A DNA stretch of 64,000 bases, from contig JAJKFJ010020978.1 of assembly GCA_027382625.1 (NCBI GenBank), forward strand, positions 124,001 to 188,000, written 5' to 3'. The notes beneath the pieces are model-generated. The model made no database searches and had not been told where the DNA came from. It was given only the letters and a program-made list of their open reading frames with translations. This document shows positions 39,227 through 51,639 of the stretch, piece after piece (position 1 is the stretch's first letter; each line of letters begins with the position of its first letter). The translations under genes were made by a program, and so were the position numbers. This DNA is from Tetmemena sp. SeJ-2015 (Eukaryota; Ciliophora; Spirotrichea; Sporadotrichida; Oxytrichidae).

Positions 39227-41186
39227 ATGGGTAATTGTTGCGGAGCTGATAGAAAGCTAGACGCAGCCGATGATGAAAAATACTACCCTCGGCTGTCTGC
39301 AAACTAGAGAGACCCTCACTTGTAGCAGTAGTATCTGCATGACCTGTCAGATGAGAATTACTAGGTTTAGAGTGGGGCAAATATCCAGGTTCATAACAAC
39401 AACTACCACCAGTAGTAGATGTTCTACGTAATTTAATAACAACAACAACAAAATCTGGAAGAGTAAGAGGCCTAGCTAAATATCAAGAAGAAGAAAGGCA
39501 AAAAGAAGAAGAAGAAAAAGAAGTAAACAAAAGTAGCTGCAGAGGAGGAGGATAATGGGAGAAAGGGGTTGTAAAAGGAGTTAGAGAGGAAGTAGAGTAA
39601 AGTGAGAGGGTATGATAACAGGGAGTAGTATAACGGAGAGGCATAAATAGATTACCTAAGTTACCTAGAAGGGGACGATTAATTCAACAACTCATTTACT
39701 AACAGCATGAGTGCTAGCTATTATAGCCAGTCTTTGAATCAATCACAAAGTTACAAGGATAAGAAGTTTAAAAATTAAGCTGAAGGAGGATATAGCTTAG
39801 ATTTAAGGGATAATGATTATCAGAAAGTGCTAAGTCTTTCTAGCCAAAAGGAGTTCACTCGCACTAAAAACGATCATTAAATCTAAGACCTAAAGTATTT
39901 AGATTATGATAGTAATAAGAAGTATTTTTATTAGTATTCTAAACCTGGAACAGCTTCTGGAACACCTAAATTTTCAGCTTCAAAAATTGTTAGCCTATCT
40001 TCAACTAAAGAATTTACTTCTAATCTTACTTCACTAGAAGAAAAAGGAAACGTTAAAAATGTTTAAGATTAAGATTAAGCCCCAATGAAATTACTGAGGC
40101 AAGATTCAACTTAAAGGAGTAATCTTAAAGAATTCAAACTCTAGAAACTGGAATAATCGTTAACTAAGTAAATGGCCTTGGACAAATAGAGTGAAGAATT
40201 TTTTATGAATTCTCATTCGGCTCACAAGTCTATGCAGTTAATGAAGACAATAAAGCTATTGAAACTAGAATGTGAGAGCTCGAACATAGACTACGAAGGA
40301 ATTTAAAGATATAATTTCAAAGAAATCAAGTAGTTCTTGTAAGCATCTAACTCCAATCCATAAATTGCTGCCAAGAAAATCTTGAACGACATTAAATGGA
40401 GACAAAGAATGTTCCCAGTTAAGTTTGGAGATATTCTTCCTCTGATTATGAATGGGAAAGTTAGGATGTGGGGCTTCGACTAGGAACAAAATCCTGTAAT
40501 TTACCTTAAGCCAAATACTCTAATGAGCTAAAGAATATAATTCGACAAATCGTTAGTACAAGAAAGTTATTTATATAGTTTAAGAAAAAGATGAATAGAA
40601 AAAAAGAGATGAGTAGAAACTTGAGAAAAGATAATACGAACAGATGCTTTCCTATATGATGAACGAAATATGCCCTCACCTTAGTTAAAACAGTCTCTGT
40701 AACAGCAAAATTTTAATTTGAGTTGATAAAATAAAAAATAAATTTCAGTTTTAGTAGATCTAGAATTCGTAGATGATTTCAAACTCCACCTATTTGAGTT
40801 GATTGAAGAGTTAATATGGAATCATTTCCCAGGAAGACTGAGCAAAGTATTTATCATCAATATCGATTTGGCTTCTTAAATAAATAAGCTTTTTAATTTA
40901 TTCTGTTACCACTGCAATCCAGACAAAGTTTCAGTAGAAGTTTTACAAGAAACATATGATGTTATTCGATGAAAACTATCTCCAAAAGATATAGAGCTAC
41001 CTTCATATCTCCTAAATTTTCCCTGAATACTCATCACAAACCAGAAAGAAGGATAGTTAAACCTAAATAACTTCAAAGCAACACATGTATGCTTATTAAG
41101 ATATAAAGAGAATAGATAAATGGAGTTTTAGGAGTATGCAGGATGTTAATAGATACTTGCTCTTGTCTTATATGCAACATTCCTGA
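39227..41186 (+). CDS. N-myristoylated CRAL-TRIO (Sec14-like) lipid-binding protein
   Basis: The start MGNCCGADRKLDAADDEKYY carries a Gly2-Asn-Cys-Cys consensus for N-myristoylation plus palmitoylation, so the protein is probably membrane-tethered. A Gln-rich stretch and a lysine tract (NIKKKKGKKKKKKKKQTK, 39480-39525) follow, then a long Ser/Gln-rich linker. From about 40370 a CRAL-TRIO domain is seen: ILNDIKWRQRMFPVKFGDIL, GKVRMWGFDQEQNPVIYLKP, then after an insert FVDDFKLHLFELIEELIW, HFPGRLSKVFIINIDLASQI and FDENYLQKIQSYLHISQIFP with EYSSQTRKK at the end of the fold. The stop is TGA 41184-41186. CRAL-TRIO domains carry phosphoinositides or other lipids between membranes. TAA/TAG glutamines are very frequent in the first 200 codons. 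An AT-rich break at 40640-40750 is probably an IES. Confidence 0.8.
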
Positions 41187-41412
41187 TTACTTTTTAATGA
41201 TAAACTTTAAATTCAATGAAGGAAAACAATAGATTATGCTCCTTCCAATTTAGATTAACTTCTTTAATTCATCCTGACTTATAAATTCTTAAATAAAAAA
41301 TTGAAAGTTTAATGATTTGAATAATATTTTTGAAAAATTAGAGCTTTTTTATGCTATAGATAATTTTTATCATTATTCTGAGTTGATTTAAATTTTCTTC
41401 AGTTTGCAGGAT

Positions 41413-44400
41413 ATGAATGCTGGTAAGTAGTGTGAAATAGTTTGAAGCAACTTGTTAATAATTTAAATGAAATAAGGAGCGTCATCAACAACTACTACTA
41501 TGTTAAACGATCAATCAAAGTCCATCAATGGCATCACTTAATCCTAGTTATCTAATAACCCTCATGCCCAATCTTATTATACGTTGATTCTAAAGGAAAA
41601 ATTTTCAAAGAATACTCTTTTAAAAAATATTTCCCTGCAATGAATATCTTGAATAAATAATTCGTCTTTATATCTTGGCAAATTTGCTTGAATTAGATGG
41701 CTAAACTATCTGAGTTAATATGAAAAATTACTTCAGCAACCCGAAGGTGAAGAAAATTATTTACTTCTTCTTGTAAGAATAATCTGAGATTTGAAACAAT
41801 TGCTAATTCATAAATAAAATACTTCAGATTGGAAGTTTAGAGAATATATCAGTATTTTATGAAATTTGTTCTTAAAATTTAAGTTGAGATTTATCCTCCT
41901 CGTAATAAACAAAAGATGAAGCAGGGAGTTATCATTTGCAAGAAAATAGAAATCTCGAGAACTAAGCCTTTAAAGGCGCTAATTAGTCTGAATAGAAGAA
42001 CTACAGACACATCAACCAACCAGTAAGTTACATTGAACTTAATTAACATTCTCATTGCATAATTAATATTTCTGGAAGTAGACTATGAAGGAGAATAATT
42101 TTGAAGAAGAGGAGGAAGACGATGATGGTGGTGAGTTATCAGACACTGACGAAGGAATCATGAAAGATAATTTAAATAGCTTCACTCACAAGAAGATGTT
42201 TGATTAGTAGCAGCAGAAAAACTAAACGCCCTACTCGCAATAGAGCAATAACAGACATATCTTATCAGCTAATAATAATTCATAGTCCGTTAAATCGCAT
42301 CAACACATTACAAATGGAAAACATGTAACTGAAATCTTCTTCTTTATTAGATTTTGAATGGCCTCTCTTTTATTGCAAGAAGTAAATTTTGTTATAAATT
42401 TGTCTTAAATATCGATTGTATTTTATCTTAATTTTCTTCTATTTAAATAAGCTGATTCTTAAACAAATGAAACTACAACGAACTTCAATGTTTCTTTAAA
42501 GCACTATGTTCCCTCATCACATCGAGACCATACTTAGGGTTCGGAGCTTCCAGCAAATCAAAATTACTCTGCAGGCAACCAGGAGGTTTTTAATAATTAC
42601 TAGCCATCACCCTCTAGAATAGTCAGCAATGCACCTATCAACAAGCTTGGTCAAATTCAGGATATAAATCAGTCTGCTTCATTAAGTTATAAAGATTGTA
42701 AGATATGAAATTTTGCTCCGAAAAGGAACGGAATTAGCATGGTAAAATCTCAAAGTCAGGGAAGATTGCACAATAAGAAAACTATTCGCTAGTAAGTGAA
42801 TGCAGAGTCTAACAAATATCAAATAGAACAGTCAAGACATCAAATTTTCAACAACTAGTTCATTTAAAAAAGTACCTTCATAAATTAATTTAGTAAGTTC
42901 AATGAGAACTGTTCGGTTTTTGATTAAGAAAACGCTGCTACTTAAGCCCATAATCCCAATACTTTTTCAGTTTAATATTCTCACTCTTCGTTAGCTGCAG
43001 CTCTAAATTAATTTTCGAACAAAGACGGGAGAAAGAAGTCAATGGATAGAGGCAGTATCTCATATTTAATTATTGATTGATTCCTATTTCCTTTATTTGT
43101 TTGTGGATATTCCTTGAACTTTGGCTAGGTTTCTTAGAAGAAGTTCAACTTGCATGAGTTCTAGCAAAAGCAATAGGAGTTTCAACAGAGAAAGCGAGAG
43201 CACATAGCTCTTATGCAGGAATAGTCCCAGTAGAAAGACTTGGATGAGTGCACTTTCGCCCCCAATAGAAATAGATCACAGAGTAATGGCAAAGTAGGTA
43301 GCAGACATAAAAACCAAGCAATGAATAGTAACTATCAAAGAACTGCAGAGTAATTTGTAGAAGAATAAGCTGTGAGAGAGCAAGAGAGACAGTTGAGACT
43401 TATGCAGAAGAGTGAGTAGTATCTATAGAAGGAGAGAGAGGAAATTACAGGCAGGCCTGATATCAACAAGAAGTCTGTTAAACTACTCTAAAAGAAGATG
43501 TCAACTCAGGAGAATCAGGTTGAAATACATGAAAGATTATTGGGTCTTCTTAAAAATTCATAAATTAGAAATTACATAGGGCAAGGTAATTTTCCTTCTC
43601 TGTAATAGTTTATACCACCCTCTAATTATATTAGAAGCATCTCAAGGCAGTAGAAGAATAGGCACTAAATGTAGAGAGCCAGAGCAAAGGACAGAAATAT
43701 CAAGATACTTCAAAAGCTTTAGTCCCACAGAGAGACTCCACCTTCTAACCTTAGATTTAAAAACGCTCTCAAGAAATTAAAAGAGCTCAGCCTATTGACG
43801 AGCATTTATATGAAGACTTCAAAATGAGGCAGATGAAAAAGGAGCAAAGACTTTTGGATCACAGCTAGCAAGATCAAATGGTTTCAAAGATGTATAACAA
43901 TAAGCAGCTCAGTTAAAAATCAGAAAAGTACTTCATCTAAAAGTTCACTAAGGAAATAATTTCAAATTGGCAGTCTTGGTAACTAGATGAGGAATCATTG
44001 CAAAATGAAACTCTTAATTTCTTGATCTTCAAAGACTTTATGGTGCAACTAGGATTCATCCCATACTAAGAGAGAACTTAAGAAAGCTCAAAATATTTGA
44101 AATTTATTTTAGCGAAGAAGTGATTGCTCTAGAAGAAAATGAAGACAGTTTAATGCTCTTGCTACTCTGGAAACACCTCAAAAATACATTTCTCAATTTT
44201 ATTTCACTTAACCTCGGAGGAGAATAAAAGAACCATGTTACTCTAAACAATTTGAGAATATTCTTGCTGGCTATTATGGGAACTTTCGTAGAGCCTGGGC
44301 TAAATAAAAATGAGTAAAACCTGATCAGGTCACCTGAGTAATTTTACGGTAGCTTTAACGACTAGGGCGATCTCTTCTTAGAGTAGCATGAAGTAACAAA

Positions 44401-45781
44401 GATCCAGAGAGAGTTCAATCATCTTTACATAAACCGAACTTAGTTCGTAGCTAAGAAATAGGCGCTTAAGAAGTAAGGAATAGCTCATGAACTCCCACAC
44501 ACTTTCAAACCTTAAGTGAACAAGGTCTCTATGGATATAGCCTAGAGATACAGAGAGAAGCTTGAACAAGCGGCAGAGTCCAAGTTTTCTACTCTGGACT
44601 GGCTTGTCCAACCTGCTAAGAATACAAAATGGCAAGAGACTGCTAAAGAAATACTAGTCCAAGAAGAGATGAGAGAATTTTAGAGATTAGAATTAATTCA
44701 ACTTTTTTCATTTTTGAATGTACTTTCTAACCATAGACTTATAAGAGAAAGAATTCAAGTCATAATGAAAATGATTTGACTTAATGGCTCACTTTCAAAA
44801 TAGAAAGCACTCAAACTCACAGAGTGCAGTCAAAATAAGGAGCAGAGAACTCATGACTAACACGGGCAATAAGTTCAATGACTTATTTGAGCTTAGCAAA
44901 AAACTGCAGCCTTTGAAGCAAAAGGAGGACAAGAATACAGTAGACTACGATTTCGAGAGAAGCAAGGATGAATGCAGCTTCAAGCCAACTCTTATCAAAA
45001 CTCAAATTGAGGATTCTGCTATCTCAAGACCCACCGCTCAGAGTAAAAGCTTCTTAAATGCTCACTCATAACAGAAAAGTATTGAAAGGATTAATCAAGC
45101 ACCCGCCTCAAAATTAGATAGTTAGAAAGCTAAAGATATAAAAACCTTATGTATCAATTGAGTCTTTATAAATTATATCACTAAGGGAGGAGTATCTACC
45201 TCACAACAGCTGAAGTCAAACAGAAATCAGCCACAGATTGCCCGCCCAAAATCAACAATGCTCGAAAAGAAGAAACCAGCTCAGACCATCAATTCTTTGA
45301 ATCCCAAAAACGGAAGAAATTAAATTTGCAATTTTTTAAATGACAAGAGCAAAAATAATGGCGGAATAGTTAATAGCTAGACAGCTTAACTCAAGAAAAG
45401 TGTGATTGAAAGGTCAAGCCTGGATTATCCAGAATTCCAGAATTATAGTTAGAGCTCCAACAATATCTAAAATCACTCGTCTTAGCAGCAACTTAAATTT
45501 TAAAATTACAATAAAAATAAATTTGATAGAAGAGACTATCTTTTAATACGATTAAATATAATTATAAGCAAGCGTAGATCGAAAAAGAGTAGCCGATTCT
45601 TTTTGTGGATATTAATCTAGGTGAGGGGATGTAGGAGAGAATTTGCGTTTATAAGGGAGACACCGCCCAAGAATTAGCCATGGAATTCGCATAAGTTCAT
45701 TAGCTTGAGGAAGATACCATGCTCAAGTTAAGAGAAATGCTAGAAGTGCAAATTTCAAACATAGGAACAGTTAGTATTTGA
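41413..45781 (+). CDS. Large charged Gln-rich protein with conserved C-terminal domain, probably cytoskeletal/ciliary
   Basis: Proposed start MNAGKQCEIVQSN at 41413. Readable segments: ASSTTTTMLNDQSKSINGIT, an acidic block NNFEEEEEDDDGGELSDTDE (42085), SLKHYVPSSHRDHTQGSELP, LHEFQQKQQEFQQRKREHIA, KDLDECTFAPNRNRSQSNGK (43235), FVEEQAVREQERQLRLMQKS, LNFLIFKDFMVQLGFIPYQE (possible EF-hand-like helix pair), FNHLYINRTQFVAKKQALKK and SKDECSFKPTLIKTQIEDSA (44955). The C terminus, ILFVDINLGEGMQERICVYK and GDTAQELAMEFAQVHQLEED (45600-45720), looks like a ubiquitin-fold type domain seen at the end of several long protist proteins. The ECTFAP / ECSFKP motifs also recur in such proteins. Stop TGA 45779-45781. 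It may be two adjacent genes; I see no intervening stop-plus-spacer that proves this. Function unknown. Confidence 0.55.
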
Positions 45782-46331
45782 AAATATATTTTCTCTAATC
45801 AATTTAAAAAGAAGCTTTCTAAAAGAGTACTATAATTAAGAAATTAATGATAAATATTTCACACTTTTTAATATGGTTTAAGATATTTTAGGCTTCATTA
45901 GAGTTACTCATTGATGCATTTTCAAAGATCTTTATGAGCATAGTTTCATAAAATATATAGAAGTATAGTTTCTATTAGGATTAGGGAGAGCTTCCTCGTC
46001 AGGGTTTGCTTTGAATACTGTTAATTCAGAATATTTACAGTTAATGAGAATAAAATAAAGTGGAATATACCTTGCTAAAGCCTTTCATTTAAGTTGAGGA
46101 TGTTTCATTTAGGTATCTAACTTTCTACGTTTTAATATCTTAGTTCGCAAAGTTTTAAAGTGATTATTCAAACTCTAGCTATTGCTAGTTAAATATAATT
46201 ATGACTTGTTTAGGCATAGAATGAAACTAAATTTGATAATTTCATGATTAAAGAATGGTAAATAAACACTATATTTATTTATTTGATCTTTTTAATAATT
46301 TGAAGCAAGTCTCTCTTGGAGTAAGTGACTA
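45782..46331. other. AT-rich spacer, no gene seen
   Basis: Convergent 3' flanks of the plus-strand charged protein and the minus-strand DUSP gene. No supported frame. Confidence 0.5.
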
Positions 46332-47830
46332 TCAGTGGTCATGCCCAGAATTTACTAGTTTCTTGACTGCTGTCTCCCATGAGTAGGTTTGTTTAATTAA
46401 CTTGAAAGACTCCTCACTTGTGTTTATGTCTTGTATTAGGTTGATAGTTTAACTTTAATTTTGAAGTCTGCTTCGTACCAGCTGCTCAAGAAAATCCAAA
46501 CATCAAGAGGGACGCTTGTAAACTCACTGCTTATAAGTATATCACAAGAACAATTCAGAAGCACTCCGTTATTAACAAAATTATAATGAAATGAACGTCT
46601 CTCATTAATTAACAAAGGAATTAGTTATCTTAATTACAAAAATCAAAATGGCTTTGAGAATATAGATCCTGTTTGGTCTCTTGCCCTTAACTAAGTCATT
46701 GAAGTTTTTGATTCCCAACTTGGAGTGACTAGTTGCGTTTGACTAGTAGCTGTCTTTCAGAATTAAGTTGGCTGCTTGATCTGCTGAATAATGGACATAT
46801 CTGCACCACTCTCTCCACCAAAGAGCAGATACCAAGTAAACGTAGTTGCTTTCTTGGTCTTAACGAGTAGAGTTTTGCATTAAGGAACCTATTAAATCTC
46901 TTTGGATGGAGATGGCTAAGTTTTTATTAAATAAGTCTGTAAGGGAGATAGCTCCATGTTGCTGACTCAGGATTCTCTTTACAGACTCGAAATCTTACAG
47001 TTTTTTAATCTTAGATTGGCAATCTACTTAGCAAACAATAATATAAACTGATATACTTCATGAGAGAGTTGTAGCTAGTTTTGGCAACAGTAGCTTACAC
47101 TTTAGCTCCTAGTCATCAGCTTTAAAAATAAATAGCTCTCCATTAGACTTTTCTTTATCAGCAAAGCTGCTCGCTACTAGCATCTGATTTATACTCTCGT
47201 TCCTCATACAGCTCTTAATCCTTACTTCTGAAAATTAGGAAGCAATTTTATATTGAGATTAAATTTTGTTTTAGCAAGTTGAGCTGTATCTTGCCTTTCA
47301 GTCCTTTCTTCTCCTATGAACTCTCTGTCGCTGATTACTATGTCATCAAACGTAGCTGCAACTCCCTGATTCCGTTTAAAGTTGCCAAGCCATTAGATGA
47401 TCTAGAGCGGGAGTTCATCTTAGCTGAGAAATGATTTACGAAGTTACTCTTGTCAACCAAAGCCTTTTGATTCTATATTGGCCCCTCATTTATTTAATTT
47501 ATGTTGAAGCTGCTTATCTATATGGAAATTTATCTTTTAAAGATAACCATAAAAAGATTGAAAAACATATTATTTATTGGAATTGTGGGAAACTGTCATT
47601 AGATTTCTCATGATTAGCTGATTCTTCTGAGAGAGTTCTAATTGCTTCTGCCTAGATTTATTGGTACCCTATGCAGTGGTCTTATCTGCAGAACTGAAGT
47701 TTCCCATTACTTGGCTTATTGACTTAGATTCTGAATTCAAGAGTTACATTAAGTGAGAGGGCTTAGATCTCCCCTCAGCTGATTAGTCAGACTGTTTGGT
47801 TTACAAGTAGTGATAAAGATAAATAAGTGA
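46332..47830 (-). CDS. DUSP-domain protein
   Basis: A DUSP (domain in ubiquitin-specific proteases) is readable at about 46900-46430 on the minus strand: YVYLVSALWWREWCRYVHYS (the W-x-x-W-x-x-Y core), KLGIKNFNDLVKGKRPNRI, then after an insert NGVLLNCSCDILISSEFTSV and PLDVWIFLSSWYEADFKI. The tail (INLIQDINTSEESFKLIKQT, YSWETAVKKLVNSGHDH) ends at TGA 46332-46334. Upstream: FDDIVISDREFIGEERTERQ (47300-47370), KSNGELFIFKADDQELKCKL and a Gln/Ser-rich start (SKPSHLMQLLNSESKSISQV, 47700). No cysteine-protease C or H box is seen, so this need not be a deubiquitinase. The 5' border at about 47830 falls in a 37-bp inverted repeat shared with 48164-48200, so the gene may continue in a scrambled segment. 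Confidence 0.65.
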
Positions 47831-47850
47831 AATGAATCGGAAGTTTGAGA
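47814..47850 (-). repeat. 37-bp perfect inverted repeat, arm 1
   Basis: Identical on the minus strand to 48164-48200 on the plus strand (begins TCTCAAACTTCC, ends TTATTTATCTTTA). The arms are 313 bp apart. It lies at the 5' edge of the DUSP gene. Confidence 0.85.
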
Positions 47851-48079
47851 GATCAGAAATGGCATTCTTAATTGATAAGTGATTAGTTTAATAGTGAAAG
47901 CAAGATAATGATTGGTTAATAATTTTAAAACCTAATATAGTTGGTTGTTTAATAATTTTACTATATCTAAAATTAATTAATTCCATCCTGATTGGTTTAC
48001 TCTATCAGGAATCGTAATTAAACAATGGGGTGCCAAAGTTTGATTTATAATTAATAATTTTTCCTCTATTTGTTAATAT

Positions 48080-48265
48080 TTTAAACACCCTTCTTTTTCT
48101 TTGAAACCTGAAAATGTGCTGATAGACAAGGAACTGCCTTATTATTTTAAGAAAGATCTTATTTCTCAAACTTCCGATTCATTTCACTTATTTATCTTTA
48201 AGTTTGAGCAGCTGAAAATTAAAGTAAAATCAAAACTATACTCAAGAATTTTTTATTTAGCAATT
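48080..48265 (+). CDS. Isolated coding-like fragment (SLKPENVLIDKELP…), possible kinase segment
   Basis: A plus-strand frame reads SLKPENVLIDKELPYYFKKD, LISQTSDSFHLFIFKFEQL, then a TGA near 48265. KPENVLID is the usual catalytic-loop sequence of Ser/Thr kinases after HRDL, but no H-R-D precedes it here and no DFG follows, so a whole kinase is absent. It contains arm 2 of the 37-bp inverted repeat. It could be one macronuclear-destined segment of a scrambled gene, a decayed copy, or chance. Confidence 0.3.
48164..48200 (+). repeat. 37-bp perfect inverted repeat, arm 2
   Basis: Partner of 47814-47850. Similarity extends a few bases past the 5' end (GATCT) after a 5-bp length difference. Confidence 0.85.
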
Positions 48266-48663
48266 TGACTTATTTTACAAAATACAAAGTTAGAAAAACA
48301 ATTGTCAGTATAATAGCCATGTAGAATATAAATCGCAGCTTTATTTAAAGTTTTCGCTAGTCACTTTTACGAATATATATGTGAGTCATACATAGAAACT
48401 CCAATAAGAGAATCAACTTGAAAACTCTAAAATAAAAGAAATTATCAAAACTGATTAAGCTTTTAAAATAGAGTGGTTCTTACTTTTCTCCGTTATTTAA
48501 TTAAAATTTGTATGAAATTTCTTTATTGGGGATTACAAAACTAAATCGAACTTACTTAGATAGTTTTCATGAATTAGCTATGGTTTAAAAATGAGAATTT
48601 ATCTGCACAAGGAGTAAATCTAGCTGCAAAAGGAAAATGGCTTCCATTGTAGCGTCTAATTAA

Positions 48664-51639
48664 TCATTATCTATTTAATTATAAATTGTAAATGACTTAA
48701 TCATCTATTAAATTCTTACCTATAATATAAAATTGATTGAGTTAATCAGGTCTTTGATTTATAAATTGGTTACTGTTTGTCTTGTTGTGCTGAGTGAAAG
48801 TCTAGAAAGTAGTTTTATCAATATCAGAATCAAAATTATGAGAGTTATCTTTTTAAGAGAGACTGCTCTGATCTTGCTTTTGCTGTGATTGCATTTAAGG
48901 GTAAGTTACAGAAGCACTCACATTGCAATTATTCATTAGTTCCTCTTCTGGAAGGGGACTTATTATCATCTAAGAATCTTCCTCCTCATAGAGTTGTCTA
49001 TTATTTGTTTATCCTTCCCTATTTTCAACAAAGTTGGGGGCTTGGTATTCAAAATGGAGAAAAATCAAATTTAATCATTTTCTATTTTGCCAATTAGGTA
49101 TTTCTAAATTTATTTTAATAATTACTTGATTTGAGAGTCATAAATAATTGGTTTAAGTTATTTATCTATCTATCAATATAGCTGAGATGAAACCTCAAAT
49201 TCATTAAATGATTAGCTATGAGATTAATTAAACTGCCTCTATGTTTGCGTATTCTGCTTTTCTTATTCCTCTGGAATGAATAATACTTGTATGGGTATGA
49301 TATTTTAGGTAGCTGATTTGCTATCCTAGCAGTCCATCTAAGTTGCAAGAGATTTCAAACTCCTTCTACTAGATATTGAGTAACTTGAATTCTCTATCTA
49401 CTCCTTTAGTTGCAACTAGTTTTAGATTTAGAGATCGACACTCTTTTCTTCTTCGGTCTTGGATATGACCCTAAGCGATTCGTCTATCTTCTCTATTATC
49501 TGAATCTTTTGAGGAATCTCTGAGTTACTCTAGTCATTTCTCAAATATGTGTGCAGGATATCTTAGCTATAAAAAGTAAATAAATGAAATATTTAATGTT
49601 GCTTTCAAAACTTTGTGCATGTCCATTTCTTTCTAAGTATAAGTAATTTATAATATTTTCAATATGAGATTATATTTATACTTGGAATTGAGGCAAGATT
49701 CATTTTGCAAATCAATGACAAACACCTTAGACTTAGAAGATTGATTATTATATATGCTTGAGTCTTGCTGCCCAGAAGTTTCAAAATTCTAATCTGGCTG
49801 AATCAAGTGATGAGCATCTACTTGCTACTCAACCATAAGGATTTAGGCTTTGGGTGGCTCTATCTCCTAATCATCTTCGTATTCTTTATTCTGAAAACGT
49901 TATATAGACTTGAAGTTGACGGAGCTTATCGTGTCTCCCGAATCTTGCATAGCATGCTGATAGACCTCAAATGTTTCAGATTAGCCACTTTCTGAAGGAT
50001 CTTGCAGCTATACTTCAATTCTCTCTAGTTGGACTTAGGGAATAGATTCTTCTTCTTCCTTCTCCTCTTCTTCTTTTAACTCTACTCTGTTTACAATATC
50101 AGGCTCTGAGATGTTTCTATTGCGCACTTCATCAAAATTAGAGGACTCATTCCTTTTATACATCTCTTCCTAGCTGTAATAATAAAGCTCAGTTGCCCCA
50201 CTAGGATCTTCTTAGGAGGATTTTTACTCCAAGGAGGGAATAAATCCATGCCCTTATTTTAACAAAGCATCTCTCTACTAAGGAACTTTATATCTAAACA
50301 TAAGGAATATTGTAGCTAGATAAATTATTTCAATTTTAAACTCTAGAATCCTTTAAGCTATCATCTTTCAAATCTTGCATGTTAAATACATTCAGACCAG
50401 ATTTTTCTAACACTTTAAGCAAGTATTTTAAAGCTTTAATTAACTTTGATCTAAACAATAAATCCTTTATTTGCAATAATCTATAGTCTCTTAGTGGTTT
50501 AGATTCTTAGTCTCCAGATCTTAGATTTTTGAATTAGTTTCCTGTTTAAACATATTGAACTCATTCCTTAACAACTCATTCATTTTAATTACTTGTTGTA
50601 AAATTAGCTAGCTTTGTTGATCATTCATAACTTAATTTTCTAAATACCTTCCCTCTTGTCTATTTTAGTCAACATAGTTAGAATCATCGCTCTAGTTTTC
50701 CTAATCTTATCTTTAGACAATCTAAGCTAATTATAAGCTTATAATAAAACTTAAGTGAAAGAGTAATGAACTTTAAAATTTAATACTGAATGATTAGGTT
50801 CTATTTTTAATTTTATCTCTCTTTGGATCCTTCCCTCATTACAATGAGAACTTAAGAGTGGGAGCGGCCCTTGCTCCTACTATGACTATGAGGTATTTAG
50901 TTTTGATAGGTTGATCTCTCGTATGGAATCTGCTAATCTGAGTAAGGATTTCTAATTTCTCTACTTAGGCTATTTCTATTGTGCTCTTGTTATTGTGCCC
51001 TTATACTAGATCGCATACTATTTTTCTCATGAGTTGAATAAGCAGACGGCAGAACCTGCAATAGGCTTCTATTATCCCTGATCATAGAGTCGTCATTTTG
51101 ATTATGGCTTGACTGGTTTACATTTATATGGATTGCTGATAAGTTAGCGGATTCAATAACCTGCTCTTAATAAATCTGAGAGGGCTTTAGCGTATTTTCC
51201 CTTGGCTGAAGAATTTTATTGTACTACTGCTGATTGTTCTCTTATTTTGTTTGATGAATAGCTTCTTAGTGATAAGATATCTTATTATTCACTTTAAAGC
51301 AATATATTTATAATAGATAATTAAAATCACTGAATTAGCTTTGAAAACTTATTCTCTCTTCTGTTCCTCTTGCATTTGAAAAGTTTGTTGAATTTTAATT
51401 GCGCCCTTAGGATTTACTTTTAGCTTTTCCGGAGTGACATCTCAGTTTTAGTTTTACTTGGCAGAATTGATATTGAGAACGACATTGGGCACCACCACAA
51501 TCTGTCCCCTTATAATACTTTTGCTCTCCTAGTTTTTGATTGCAGTCCTCTGTGTTTGAGTTTTTGGTTGGATGGATGGATCTTTAGAAGAGGTTTGTCT
51601 TTTGAACTACTATTGGTTTTATTCTGCTCTCTGCTTCAT
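48664..51639 (-). CDS. Gln/Ser-rich coiled-coil protein, unrecognised
   Basis: The start at 51639 gives MKQRAEQNQQQFKRQTSSKD followed by IIRGQIVVVPNVVLNINSAK. Later segments: DVTPEKLKVNPKGAIKIQQT, RFCRLLIQLMRKIVCDLVQ, VEKLEILTQISRFHTRDQPI, a coiled coil KMNELLRNEFNMFKQETNSK (50530-50590), an acidic region RVELKEEEEKEEEESIP (50040-50090), IQIIEKIDESLRVISKTEEE (49440-49500), and a C-terminal SPLPEEELMNNCNVSASVTY (48880-48960) with stop TGA 48664-48666. The frame is broken repeatedly, in keeping with IESs. No domain recognised. Confidence 0.5.
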
